NCBI RefSeq assembly: GCF_001182785.1
Contig: NZ_CP012099.1
Location: 1,238,501-1,302,500, forward strand
Source: Bacillus thuringiensis
GTDB lineage: Bacteria; Bacillota; Bacilli; Bacillales; Bacillaceae_G
DNA: 64,000 bases
Reading direction: 5' to 3'
A program made the translations under genes and the position numbers. The notes below the pieces were generated by a model that saw only the letters and a list, made by a program, of their open reading frames with translations, searched no databases and had not been told where the DNA came from. Shown here one piece after another: positions 34,830 through 46,150 of the stretch (the stretch's first letter is position 1; every line of letters begins with the position of its first letter).

Positions 34830-36158
34830 TTACGAGTTAGTTTCAATTGCTTCTAATAATAAATCCACAATGTGAATTCCTCTCATTTTATGAGAAAGCC
34901 CTTCTCGCTCAATGCCCAATTTCATTTGTAATAAACAACCTGGATTTGCAGTAACAATGGTTGCTGCGTCTGTTTCATGCACACGGTCCATTTTGTAATC
35001 TAGAAATTCCATTGATAACTCTGAATGAACAATATTGTAAATACCAGCAGAGCCACAGCAGCGGTCCGCATCTTTCATTTCTCGATATGTTGCACCTTGG
35101 ATAGCCTCTAGTAACATACGAGGTTCAGAAGATGTGCGCATAACATTGCGTAAATGACAAGAGTCTTGATACGTAATAACCTGCGGCGTGAGTCGTAAGT
35201 CAGTTCGCTTATGGAAGTCTAGTTCTACTAGTATAGCAGTAATATCTTTAATCTTAGAAACAAACTGCTTAGCACGTTCAGCCCAATCCGGATCATCCTT
35301 TAAAAGATAATCATAGTCTACGAGGTAAGCTCCGCAACCTCCTGCATTCGTAATAATATAGTCGATGTTTAAATCTTCGAATGCTTTTATATTTCGCTTT
35401 GCTAATTCTTTTGCTCCACTCTTTTCACCAGCATGTCCATGCAATGCACCGCAGCAACTTTGTGTTTTCGGAATAACAATATCACAACCAGCTAATTGGA
35501 GAAGTTTCATCGTTGCGTTATTTGTTTCTAAAAACATCGTATCCATTAAGCAGCCTGTGAAGAATGCAACTTGTTTTTTCTTTGTACTTTCTGCAGGTAA
35601 AAATGAAGGACGATCTTTCATTGCTTTCATTTTAGGGACTTTTGGTAAAACGAGATCCATCGTTGCAAGTGTTTCAGGGAATAACTTCATAATACCTGTT
35701 TTATGTGTTAGCGTTTGTAAACCAGAACGTTGATAAAATCCGATTAGTCCGGTTAATGTTCGCATTCGATTTTGATGGGGGAATAATCCTTCAAAAACGA
35801 CTTTTCGAACAGCTTTCACTGGCATTGAGAATTTTTTATTTTGATTAATAATATCTCGAGCTTCTTCTAATAAATGTCCATAATTTACACCAGATGGACA
35901 AACAGGCTCACAAGCACGGCAACCAAGACAAACGTTTAATGTATTTTCAACATCTTCATCTGGTTCGATTAAACCATCAACGACTGCTTTCATTAATGCG
36001 ATACGTCCGCGCGGTGAATGTGACTCTTTATATCCGGATTGAATGTAGGTAGGACAAGTAGGTAAACAAAAACCGCATCGCATACAGTTTAGTAGCTCAT
36101 CTTCACTTAATCGTTTTTTAAATTCTTTTTGAATATTTTCTTTATTTAATGTGGTCAT
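34830..36158 (-). CDS. glcF: Glycolate oxidase iron-sulfur subunit
   Basis: A 442-residue electron-transfer partner of GlcD. Two 4Fe-4S motifs lie near the start: CMRCGFCLPTCP (about residue 25) and CLGCRACEPVCP (about residue 76). Two CCG (heterodisulfide-reductase-type) domains follow, with SCCGALHGHAG and CCGSAGIYN. The gene overlaps the end of glcD by 4 bp (ATGA), so the two are translated together. The pair oxidises glycolate or a similar 2-hydroxy acid and passes electrons to the membrane pool. Confidence 0.93.
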   Translation of the reverse strand: MTTLNKENIQKEFKKRLSEDELLNCMRCGFCLPTCPTYIQSGYKESHSPRGRIALMKAVVDGLIEPDEDVENTLNVCLGCRACEPVCPSGVNYGHLLEEARDIINQNKKFSMPVKAVRKVVFEGLFPHQNRMRTLTGLIGFYQRSGLQTLTHKTGIMKLFPETLATMDLVLPKVPKMKAMKDRPSFLPAESTKKKQVAFFTGCLMDTMFLETNNATMKLLQLAGCDIVIPKTQSCCGALHGHAGEKSGAKELAKRNIKAFEDLNIDYIITNAGGCGAYLVDYDYLLKDDPDWAERAKQFVSKIKDITAILVELDFHKRTDLRLTPQVITYQDSCHLRNVMRTSSEPRMLLEAIQGATYREMKDADRCCGSAGIYNIVHSELSMEFLDYKMDRVHETDAATIVTANPGCLLQMKLGIEREGLSHKMRGIHIVDLLLEAIETNS

Positions 36159-37567
36159 CGCTCAACCACCACTCTTTTTCGAGTGTCTTTCGCGAACATT
36201 TTTCCAGGATTCATAATGTTATTTGGATCAAAAGCTTGCTTTATTCCTTGCATAGCTGCAATACCTTCTTTACCTAATTTCATTTCTAAATATGGAGCTT
36301 TCATCGCACCAACACCGTGTTCACCAGTAATTGTGCCACCAAGTTCAATTGCTTTTGCAAATATTTCAGCAAAAGCTTGTTCAGCTCGGTGCATTTCTTC
36401 TGCATTACGAGCATCTGTCATACAAGTTGGATGTAAGTTACCATCACCAGCGTGTCCAAACGTACAAATAGGAATATTATATTTTTTTGCAATGGCATTA
36501 ATTGCTTCAACCATCGGAGCGATTTGTGAACGTGGTACAGTCGCATCTTCTAATATTGTAGTAGGTTTTAATCGTGCGAGCGCTGATAGAGCACTACGGC
36601 GAGCAGTACGAAGCGCATCTGCTTCTGTTTCATCTTTTGCAATGCGAACATCAACTGCATTCATAGAGCGGCAAACGTTAGCCATGTTTTCAATATCTCG
36701 ATTGACTACTTCGGGCGGGCCGTCTTGTTCGATTAATAAAATTGCTTTTACATCTGTAGGTAAACCGATTTGCGCAAACTCTTCTACTACTTCAATTGTC
36801 GGTTGGTCTAAAAACTCCAGGGTTGCTGGAATGATTTTATTTGCAATAATAGAAGAAACAGCACGTGCAGCTTCATTAATATCTTCATATAATGCAAGCA
36901 TTGTTTTCTTTGTTTCAGGTATAGGAACAAGTTTTAATATAGCTTCTGTTACCACACCAAGTGTTCCTTCAGAACCGATAAATAAACGAGTTAAATCGTA
37001 ACCTGCTACATCTTTTGCTAATTTACCGCCAGTGCGAATAATATCACCATTTGGTAAGACAAGTTCAAGCCCCATTACATAATCACGTGTTACGCCATAT
37101 TTCAAACCGCGTAATCCACCTGAGTTTTCATTAATATTGCCGCCGATTGTAGAAATTTTCATCGAGCTTGGATCTGGTGGATAAAATAAACCTTTTTCTT
37201 CTACCGCTTTAATAATATCAAGTGTAATGACACCAGCTTGTACAGTAATTGTTAAGTTTTCTTCATCAATTTCTAAAATATTGTTCATATGGCGGAAAAT
37301 AAGGACGATACCGCCTTCAAGTGGACATGTACCTGCGCAAAGGTTTGTTCCAGACCCGCGCACATATACAGGAATTTTGTGAGTGTTACATATTTTTAAC
37401 ACTTCAGCTACTTCATTTGTATTACGAGGAGCAATGACTGCATCAGGCATTGCTTGGAAGTTTGGAGTGGCATCATAACTATAAGTTAAACGACCCATAT
37501 TGGATGTATCTACATTATCTTCGCCAACAATAGATACGAATGAATGAATAATTTGCTTTTCTAACAT
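36155..37567 (-). CDS. glcD: Glycolate oxidase FAD subunit (2-hydroxy-acid dehydrogenase)
   Basis: A 470-residue FAD-linked oxidase. The FAD_binding_4 domain contains VYVRGSGTNLCAGTCP (about residues 67-82) and the conserved GGNINENSGGLRGLKYG. The C-terminal FAD-oxidase domain contains FGHAGDGNLHPTCM and GEHGVGAMKAPYL. ATG at 37567 after GAGGGGGA. The upstream gap holds a cre-like box and the gene for a CdaR-type regulator follows in the same orientation further upstream. Family members act on glycolate, lactate or other 2-hydroxy acids; exact substrate inferred. Confidence 0.93.
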   Translation of the reverse strand: MLEKQIIHSFVSIVGEDNVDTSNMGRLTYSYDATPNFQAMPDAVIAPRNTNEVAEVLKICNTHKIPVYVRGSGTNLCAGTCPLEGGIVLIFRHMNNILEIDEENLTITVQAGVITLDIIKAVEEKGLFYPPDPSSMKISTIGGNINENSGGLRGLKYGVTRDYVMGLELVLPNGDIIRTGGKLAKDVAGYDLTRLFIGSEGTLGVVTEAILKLVPIPETKKTMLALYEDINEAARAVSSIIANKIIPATLEFLDQPTIEVVEEFAQIGLPTDVKAILLIEQDGPPEVVNRDIENMANVCRSMNAVDVRIAKDETEADALRTARRSALSALARLKPTTILEDATVPRSQIAPMVEAINAIAKKYNIPICTFGHAGDGNLHPTCMTDARNAEEMHRAEQAFAEIFAKAIELGGTITGEHGVGAMKAPYLEMKLGKEGIAAMQGIKQAFDPNNIMNPGKMFAKDTRKRVVVER

Positions 37568-37585
37568 TGGAAATCCCCCTCAAAC

Positions 37586-37599
37586 TGTTAACGTTTTTA
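37586..37599. promoter_or_regulatory. Candidate CcpA (cre) site upstream of glcD
   Basis: TGTTAACGTTTTTA agrees with TGWAANCGNTNWCA at 12 of 14 positions. It lies 19-32 bp upstream of the glcD start, in a position suited to repression. Confidence 0.45.
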
Positions 37600-37684
37600 G
37601 TTATAATAAACAACGTGGTAACAGTGCTTTCATTATAATGATAAAAAAGTCGAGGGATTCTTTCTATGTGTAATCATCTGAAGA

Positions 37685-38800
37685 TTAATCTGTTTTATCC
37701 TTCTTTTTTGTATGATTATCTAATAGGAGGAGTGCGAAGTATAAAACGTTTAAGTCTTTGAATTGCTTTGGATCAAGTCCTGTATGTTCTTCAATCTTTT
37801 TTAGCCTGTAATGTAATGTGTTAATGTGTATATGTAATTGTTTAGCCGTCTGTTTATAAGATTGGTTATAATCGATAAACAAGCGTAAAGTGTGCATAAG
37901 CTCAGGAAATGATAGTAAGTTCTCGATGGTACGCTCTAGAAATTGTTCGCGCGTTTCGGCAGAAATATCTTGTAAACACATTTCTAAACGTAAATCTTCA
38001 TTAAATACAATTTTTTTCGTTTCCAATGATACAGAAAGAGCACGTAATGCTTGTTCGTAACATATGTTCATATTGTTTGGGGTAACTGTTTGTCCAATCC
38101 CAATATATAAAGGAATCGAAAATAAAGTTTCGCAGTCTTGTTTTAACCGTTTTAAAAATTGATAAGTTTGCTCTTTGGAGCTCATCGCTGTAAATAAAAT
38201 AAAACGATCATTTCCCCAGCGAACAAATAGATGCTCTTTTGTTAAAATATTACGTACATGTTGCCATATTTTACGCTGGAGCATCGTGTCATTTTTGCCA
38301 ATAGAAAACAAAATAAGTTGTTTCTTCTTATATAAATCAATGCCAAGTGTTTTGGCGCGATCGAGAAAACTCGGGGACCACTCTGTATTTTGAAGCCAAT
38401 CAAAGACGAAAGCTTCATAGGAGCGGTGCTCAAGTTCTAGTTGCTCTAAAAAGTAGTTTTCATGAATTAATAATTCGGTCATCTTACGCAATATTTCTCC
38501 GTAGCGTGAAATATTTTCAGGTTCTCCTGTAATTCCAATGACACCAATTACTTCATCATGAAATAATAAAGGAAGATTCATCCCAGCCTTTACACCTTGC
38601 AATCGCCTTTCATCTTCTTTTGTAATTATGACGGTTTTCTTTTGTTTGGCGCAGCGGAGTGCACCTTCATGAAATTGACCAATTCTTTCTGTATCTGTAC
38701 TTGCGATAATAACGCCTTCTATATTAATGATAATAATATTTTCTGTAATTAGTCTGCGTACTTCTCGTACAATTTTATTCGCTAAATCAGGAAATAGCAT
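37685..38800 (-). CDS. CdaR-family (sugar-diacid type) transcriptional regulator
   Basis: A 371-residue regulator. The N-terminal diacid-recognition domain reads MLFPDLANKIVREVRRLITE and GVIGITGEPENISRYGEILR. A middle GGDEF-like domain follows, and a C-terminal PucR-type HTH reads SYKQTAKQLHIHINTLHYRL. The ATG at 38800 is chosen because GAGG lies 10 nt upstream; the GTG three codons earlier is too close. It is the likely activator of the glcD-glcF operon, which lies directly downstream on the same strand; such regulators sense hydroxy acids or diacids. Confidence 0.88.
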   Translation of the reverse strand: MLFPDLANKIVREVRRLITENIIIINIEGVIIASTDTERIGQFHEGALRCAKQKKTVIITKEDERRLQGVKAGMNLPLLFHDEVIGVIGITGEPENISRYGEILRKMTELLIHENYFLEQLELEHRSYEAFVFDWLQNTEWSPSFLDRAKTLGIDLYKKKQLILFSIGKNDTMLQRKIWQHVRNILTKEHLFVRWGNDRFILFTAMSSKEQTYQFLKRLKQDCETLFSIPLYIGIGQTVTPNNMNICYEQALRALSVSLETKKIVFNEDLRLEMCLQDISAETREQFLERTIENLLSFPELMHTLRLFIDYNQSYKQTAKQLHIHINTLHYRLKKIEEHTGLDPKQFKDLNVLYFALLLLDNHTKKKDKTD

Positions 38801-38936
38801 AATTGACACACCTCAAATTCTATTTGTTGTACATTATATATGTAAATGCAGTAAGAAAGGAAAATTTCACACTTTCCACACATTTATTTGTTATTTTACA
38901 ATTATAACGAAATCATCCGAAGATGGAGGGAATCTT

Positions 38937-39911
38937 TTGAGAAAGTATGTTTTTCTTCTCTGTTTTTTATTTCTATTAGTAGGGTGTCAAGGAAGTTCAT
39001 ATACACCAATTGCTAAAGATAAAAATGTTATTATAACAACGAATATAAAAGAAGGCAGTATTAGTTTTATTGATAAAAAAGATAAAAAGTTAATCACGAC
39101 ATGGGAACTAAATGAGCCAATGGCCGGAATCACACTGCTTCCAAACGGTGAGGAAATACTTGTATACGGTAAGCAATTAGAATATATGTATGTATATTCA
39201 CTAGCGGAAGGAAGGCAAGTAGGAAAATATAAAACTGGAAAGGGCATTGTAAATGTGGTCGTATCAGAAGATAAAAAACAATTATTTGCTGCCGATCAAA
39301 ATGTTCAAAAGGTAAGGTTCTTTACGATAAATGGGAAAGAGACAGGAAATGTTTCAACAGGCAAAGGACCTATAACGATGGTAGAGTATCATAATCGGTT
39401 ATCTGTATTAAACTTTTATGATACGAAACTAACGACAATTGATACGAAGAAAAAAGAGGTTGTTCAATCCTTTATGATTCCACCAGCATCAACAGGAGCA
39501 ACGATTAGTCCTGATGGGAAAGAAATATGGATTGGCGGACATGGTGATGGAAATCAAGTAAATGAGAAAGTGTTAGTGTATTCTTTGCAGGATGGAGAAA
39601 TGGTACGTTCTTTACATGCTCCATTTATGCCTGTGAATATAACGAAGGATAGTAAGTACGTATATGCATTAAGTCATGGGTCGAATACACTTAGAAAGTT
39701 TGATATTAGCACATATAAAGAAATAGCTTCTGTAGAAGTAGGATCGAATCCATTTGCATTTTTGGAGAGCGGAGTAGAAGGATATGTAGCAAGTTATGAT
39801 AGTGATGAAGTGTGCGTTATGGATATGAAGAATTTAAAAATAAAACAAACAATTAAAGTCGGAAAAGGACCGTTTCAACTCATAGAGAGGGAAGGGAAGG
39901 ACAATGAATAA
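38937..39911 (+). CDS. Beta-propeller lipoprotein of a two-component operon
   Basis: A 324-residue lipoprotein. It starts with TTG at 38937 (GATGGAGGG upstream) and reads MRKYVFLLCFLFLLVGCQGS, with the lipobox LVGC. The mature part has several YVTN-like beta-propeller blades, e.g. PAGITLLPNGEEILVYGKQL, TGATISPDGKEIWIGGHGDG and VGSNPFAFLESGVEGYVASY. It overlaps the response regulator gene by 8 bp, so it is co-translated with a two-component system and may modulate its sensor at the membrane surface. That role is inferred from position. Confidence 0.85.
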   Translation: MRKYVFLLCFLFLLVGCQGSSYTPIAKDKNVIITTNIKEGSISFIDKKDKKLITTWELNEPMAGITLLPNGEEILVYGKQLEYMYVYSLAEGRQVGKYKTGKGIVNVVVSEDKKQLFAADQNVQKVRFFTINGKETGNVSTGKGPITMVEYHNRLSVLNFYDTKLTTIDTKKKEVVQSFMIPPASTGATISPDGKEIWIGGHGDGNQVNEKVLVYSLQDGEMVRSLHAPFMPVNITKDSKYVYALSHGSNTLRKFDISTYKEIASVEVGSNPFAFLESGVEGYVASYDSDEVCVMDMKNLKIKQTIKVGKGPFQLIEREGKDNE

Positions 39912-40575
39912 ATATAGAGTGCTAGTTGTAGATGATGAAAGTGATATGAGGCAGCTTGTTGGAATGTATTTGGATAACTTCGGATATGAGTGGGGAGAAG
40001 CTGAAAATGGAAAAGAGGCTCTTAAAAAAATAGAAACGGATCATTATGATTTCGTTGTATTAGATATTATGATGCCAGAAATGGATGGCCTTTCAGTTTG
40101 TAAAGAAATTAGAAAAACGTCAGATGTGCCGATTATATTTTTAACCGCAAAAGGTGAAGAGTGGAATAGGGTGAACGGCTTACGTATGGGAGCAGATGAT
40201 TATATTGTAAAACCGTTTAGTCCTGGTGAATTGGTTGCCCGTATGGAAGCTGTGTTAAGAAGATATACAAAGCAAGAACAGCAAGAAGAGATTCAATTCG
40301 GACCAATTCTTATCAATGAAAAAAGTAGACGAATCGAGGCGGATGGTGAGTCGATTTCTCTTACTGTAAAAGAGTTTGATTTACTATATTTTCTTTGCCA
40401 GCATACAGGACAAGTATTTAGCCGGGAGCAATTACTTGAAAAGGTATGGGGATATGATTATGCCGGAAGTACAAGAACAGTAGATACGCACGTGAAAACG
40501 ATGCGCTTGAAGCTTGGAGAAAGTGGAAACTACATTCAAACTGTTTGGGGTGTAGGCTATAAATTCGAGGTGTAA
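39904..40575 (+). CDS. OmpR-family response regulator
   Basis: A 223-residue regulator. The receiver domain has the acidic pair in VVDDESDM, the phosphorylated Asp in FVVLDIMMPEMDG (about residue 54) and the Lys in DYIVKPFSPGEL. The C-terminal winged helix (SLTVKEFDLLYFLCQHTGQV, TRTVDTHVKTMR) binds DNA. It overlaps the lipoprotein gene upstream and lies 3 bp before the kinase gene, forming one operon. Targets are unknown. Confidence 0.94.
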   Translation: MNKYRVLVVDDESDMRQLVGMYLDNFGYEWGEAENGKEALKKIETDHYDFVVLDIMMPEMDGLSVCKEIRKTSDVPIIFLTAKGEEWNRVNGLRMGADDYIVKPFSPGELVARMEAVLRRYTKQEQQEEIQFGPILINEKSRRIEADGESISLTVKEFDLLYFLCQHTGQVFSREQLLEKVWGYDYAGSTRTVDTHVKTMRLKLGESGNYIQTVWGVGYKFEV

Positions 40576-40578
40576 CGT

Positions 40579-41979
40579 ATGTTTACGATGGTACAAAAAC
40601 TTTGGCTTACAGTAGTATGTGCAGTATGTGTAACAGTGTCCTTTCTTTATTTCGTATCTTTATACTCGTATGAAAAACTATACGTTGATAATTTAAAAGG
40701 CTCATTAGTAATGGAAGGAAAAAATCTTGCTGCTCAATATGATAAGCACGAAGGAATATCAACTTTTGAAGAGAAAGTAAGGTCGTTTGATCAAATATCT
40801 AGTTCAGACGTTATTTTCGTGTCTAATCCGCGTGATTTAAGCGCATGTTTGCCTTTTGATGTGCATCATCATTCCCTTATAAGTGAAGGAGATAGGCAAA
40901 CACTATTAGATGGGAAAACTGTGACAAAAATAGGATATGAAGAACATTTTGACCGTAATATTATGGGGGTTGTCATCCCTGTATTGGAAAATAAAAAATT
41001 AGTCGGAATTGTCTATTCGTATATTCCTTTAAAAAGTATAAAAGACTTAATTTATGATATGGGTCTTATTTTAGCACCATTAGCAATTGCTATGATTTTA
41101 ATTACTATATGGGTTGGAAGAAAAATTATAATTGCAATTACGAAGCCACTTTCGCAAATGGAACGGGTTGCAAATCATTTGGCTACGGGAGATTTCTCAG
41201 AGCGGATTACAGTTTCTTCAGAGGATGAAATTGGACGATTAGGAAAAGCATTTAATAAAATGGCCAATTCATTAGAAACAGAAGATGTAAAGCGTAAGGA
41301 ATTTTTAGCAAATGTTTCGCATGAACTTAGAACACCACTTAGTTATATAAAAGGGTATAGCGAGGCTATTTTAGATGGCGTTGCCAAGGGACCGCAGCAG
41401 GAAAAAGTAACGCAGCTAATTCATAAAGAAGCAGGTCGTATGCAGCGTCTCGTGCATGACTTGTTAGACTTAGCACAATTAGAAGGTGAGCACTTTCCGT
41501 TAAAGAAGCAACCTATCGTTTTTTCACAGCTGATTGAAGACGTATTAGATACGTATGAGATTAAGTTTATAGAAAAGGAAATTCATATTTCAACCAATTT
41601 AAATCCAGAGGTCATTGTCATGATTGATGAGGATCGTATGCAACAAGTGCTTCATAATGTGTTAGATAATGCGATACGGTATACAAACGAAAACGGAAAT
41701 ATCGTTATAACTTTAGAGCAAATCGATGATTACTGTGAATTGAAAATACAAGATACAGGAATTGGAATTGATATAGAGCATTTAGAAAATCTTGGAGAGC
41801 GCTTTTACCGAGTTGATAAAGCGAGAAGTCGTCAACATGGTGGAACAGGCTTAGGTCTTGCTATTGTGAGACAAATTGTCCATATACATGGTGGACAGTG
41901 GCGAATTGAAAGTGAAAAAGATAAAGGAACAACGGTTATTATTAAACTGAATGTACAGGATGAGGTGGGCATGTTCTAA
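40579..41979 (+). CDS. Sensor histidine kinase
   Basis: A 466-residue membrane kinase. Helix 1 (about residues 7-28) and helix 2 (about 158-180) bracket an extracellular sensor domain. HAMP is followed by the dimerisation domain with the phosphorylated His in FLANVSHELRTPLSYIKG. The ATPase domain has the N-box (HNVLDNAIRYTNENG), DTGIGIDIEHL and GGTGLGLAIVRQ. It is the partner of the adjacent regulator. The signal is unknown; the lipoprotein encoded first in the operon is a candidate accessory sensor. Confidence 0.94.
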   Translation: MFTMVQKLWLTVVCAVCVTVSFLYFVSLYSYEKLYVDNLKGSLVMEGKNLAAQYDKHEGISTFEEKVRSFDQISSSDVIFVSNPRDLSACLPFDVHHHSLISEGDRQTLLDGKTVTKIGYEEHFDRNIMGVVIPVLENKKLVGIVYSYIPLKSIKDLIYDMGLILAPLAIAMILITIWVGRKIIIAITKPLSQMERVANHLATGDFSERITVSSEDEIGRLGKAFNKMANSLETEDVKRKEFLANVSHELRTPLSYIKGYSEAILDGVAKGPQQEKVTQLIHKEAGRMQRLVHDLLDLAQLEGEHFPLKKQPIVFSQLIEDVLDTYEIKFIEKEIHISTNLNPEVIVMIDEDRMQQVLHNVLDNAIRYTNENGNIVITLEQIDDYCELKIQDTGIGIDIEHLENLGERFYRVDKARSRQHGGTGLGLAIVRQIVHIHGGQWRIESEKDKGTTVIIKLNVQDEVGMF

Positions 41980-42013
41980 TTTTTAGGACATGTTCTTTAT
42001 ATTGAAGGGAATA

Positions 42014-42123
42014 TTTATCCCGCTATTTGCCGAGCAGTAAGATCCCCACCTCAAAATTCAACGGAAGCAAAGAAGTTAGGTGGGGAATGAACAAGACCCC
42101 TACTGATTAAAGTTTCACTTTAT
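42014..42123. repeat. B. cereus-group interspersed repeat, copy B, flanked by TTTAT
   Basis: The element (42019-42118) begins CCCGCTATTTGCCGAGCAGT, contains AACGGAAGCAAAGAAGTTAG and ends AAAGTTTCAC. It is flanked by TTTAT at 42014-42018 and 42119-42123. It matches copy A at 14210-14336 over most of its length but is about 17 bp shorter. It lies between the histidine kinase and lutR; the gap 41980-42281 holds only this and the lutR promoter. Confidence 0.75.
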
Positions 42124-42281
42124 ACGTAAAAATATAAATTAATATGTAATAAATATCAAAAATTTGACTATTTTATGAACAAAACATTTGTACTTCTTAT
42201 CAATTCGGTCTAAAATAGTTATGATGCAAAGTTCTTATAAATCGTTTCAATTGTTGTTTGGAAGATACTGAGGTGATTTAA

Positions 42282-43001
42282 CTGGAGTACAAATCTATTA
42301 AACCGAAAAAAATTTACGAAGAAGTATCTGAAGCTATTTTAACAATGATTAAAAATGGTACGTTAAAACCTGGTGACAAACTACTCCCTGTGCATCAATT
42401 AGCTGAGCAGTTTCAAGTTGGCAGATCTGCTGTTCGTGAAGCGCTAAGTGCGCTAAGAGCGATGGGCTTAATTGAGATGAAACAAGGAGAAGGTACATAT
42501 GTGAAGAACTTCGATTCTTCTTCATTAACGAAATCATTAAACAATAGATTATTAATGAAGAAAGAAGATATTTTGAATTTATTAGAAGTACGAAAGGTGC
42601 TTGAAGTGGGGGCAGTTCGAGTAGCGGCGGCAAAACGTACGGAAGCTAATTTACAAAATATGAAACATTGGTTAGATGAAATGGCAAAGAGCATTGGAGA
42701 TGAAAAGGCTGGTGAAAAAGCCGATTTTCAATTTCATATGGGAATTGCAGAGTCTTCGCATAATAACATTTTGCTTGAACTCATGAATCATGTTTCAGAG
42801 ATGATTGCTGAAACGATTGGTGAATCAAGACGCATTATTTTATATGGTGAACAAACGACATCAGAACGACTTATAGAAGAGCATCAAGTTATATATGATG
42901 CGGTGTTAAAACAAGATGTAGAATTAGCGCAGCAAGCAATGCTAGATCATTTAACAAATGTAGAACATATTGTCACAGGTAAAAACGATATAAATTCGTA
43001 A
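42282..43001 (+). CDS. lutR: GntR/FadR-family regulator LutR (CTG start proposed)
   Basis: A 239-residue repressor of lactate-utilisation genes. The HTH is GRSAVREALSALRAMGLIEM with the N-terminal wing KIYEEVSEAILTMIKNGTLK. The C-terminal FCD domain carries the metal/ligand residues in FQFHMGIAESSHNNILLELM. Reading from the first ATG (42345) would remove the first part of the winged helix. The reading frame is open upstream to CTG at 42282, which has GAGGTG at 6 nt and gives EYKSIKPKKIYEEV, the usual FadR-type start. It lies directly upstream of lutABC. Confidence 0.85.
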   Translation: MEYKSIKPKKIYEEVSEAILTMIKNGTLKPGDKLLPVHQLAEQFQVGRSAVREALSALRAMGLIEMKQGEGTYVKNFDSSSLTKSLNNRLLMKKEDILNLLEVRKVLEVGAVRVAAAKRTEANLQNMKHWLDEMAKSIGDEKAGEKADFQFHMGIAESSHNNILLELMNHVSEMIAETIGESRRIILYGEQTTSERLIEEHQVIYDAVLKQDVELAQQAMLDHLTNVEHIVTGKNDINS

Positions 43002-43048
43002 TTTAATCTTTTAAAAATTTAATTTTCTGATAAAATAGAGAAAGATTA

Positions 43049-43062
43049 AGTAAGCGTTTTCT
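43049..43062 (+). promoter_or_regulatory. Candidate CcpA (cre) site upstream of lutA
   Basis: AGTAAGCGTTTTCT agrees with the cre consensus at 12 of 14 positions. It lies about 110 bp upstream of lutA, close to a possible -10 box (TAAAAT, 43031-43036). Confidence 0.4.
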
Positions 43063-43169
43063 TTAGAAGAGGGAGAGGATAGGCCATGGTTGAGCCTATT
43101 TCTTCTCTACTCAGTCATCTGATGACCATATGTTTGTTGGTGAAGTTGTAAAAAGGGGGAGTAATAGTT

Positions 43170-43889
43170 ATGAAAGTTACTTTATTTGTTACTTGTTTAG
43201 TCGATATGTTTGAAACAAATGTCGGCAAAGCAACAGTTGAAGTGTTGGAGCGTTTAGGTTGTGAAATTGAATTTCCAGAAGCACAAGTTTGTTGTGGCCA
43301 GCCTGCTTATAATAGTGGCCATGTAGAAGCAGCAAAAGAAGCGATGAAACATATGATTGAAACTTTCGAAGATGCAGAATATATTGTTACGCCATCTGGT
43401 TCGTGTGCGACAATGTTTCATGAGTATCCGCATGTTTTCAAAGATGATCCAAAGTGGGCTAAACGTGCACAAAAAGTTGCTGATAAAACTTATGAATTTA
43501 CACAGTTTATTGTAGATGTTTTAAAAGTTACAGATGTTGGTGCAAGTTTACCAGGGATAGCTACTATTCATAAATCATGTCATATGACACGTATGCTTGG
43601 GATAAAAGAAGCACCAGGAATTTTATTATCAAATGTAAAAGGATTAACTGTGAGAGATTTGCCAAACGTGCAAAATTGTTGCGGGTTTGGGGGAACGTTT
43701 TCAGTTAAGATGACTCCAATTTCTGAGCAAATGGTAGACGAAAAAGTAGATAGTGTAATGGAAACAGGTGCAGATTATTTAATCGGTGCAGATTGTGGGT
43801 GTTTGTTAAACATTGGCGGACGTATTGAGCGTTTAGGAAAAGAAGTAAAAGTAATGCATATTGCTGAGGTACTGAATAGTCGCTCATGA
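43170..43889 (+). CDS. lutA: Lactate utilisation protein A (Fe-S oxidoreductase subunit)
   Basis: A 239-residue protein with two CCG domains: [12 protein letters not shown] (about residue 39) and CCGFGGTFS (about residue 171), which hold a non-cubane or 4Fe-4S centre. It belongs to the LutA/YkgE family and works with LutB and LutC in L-lactate oxidation to pyruvate. ATG at 43170 follows AAGGGGGAG. It is the first gene of lutABC; lutB follows after 16 bp. Confidence 0.95.
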   Translation: MKVTLFVTCLVDMFETNVGKATVEVLERLGCEIEFPEAQVCCGQPAYNSGHVEAAKEAMKHMIETFEDAEYIVTPSGSCATMFHEYPHVFKDDPKWAKRAQKVADKTYEFTQFIVDVLKVTDVGASLPGIATIHKSCHMTRMLGIKEAPGILLSNVKGLTVRDLPNVQNCCGFGGTFSVKMTPISEQMVDEKVDSVMETGADYLIGADCGCLLNIGGRIERLGKEVKVMHIAEVLNSRS

Positions 43890-43905
43890 AGGGGGAACAT
43901 AAGCT

Positions 43906-46037
<2,132 letters not shown>

Positions 46038-46043
46038 AAGAGG

Positions 46044-46077
46044 GGAAAGCAGGCCGGAAAATGGCCTGCTTTTTTAG
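46044..46077 (+). terminator. Terminator of lutABC
   Basis: AAAGCAGGCC pairs with GGCCTGCTTT, followed by TTTTAG. Confidence 0.92.
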
Positions 46078-46150
46078 TAGAATAAAGGATAATATGAAGT
46101 AGAAGTTCTCTCCTTTTTTTGCTATGTTTTTTGGGAAAGGAGAGGAAGGG

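Noticed and set aside
36183..37001. A 272-codon open frame opposite glcD
   Set aside because: It is the complement of a strongly conserved FAD oxidase gene and lacks a ribosome site; its composition is that of a shadow frame.
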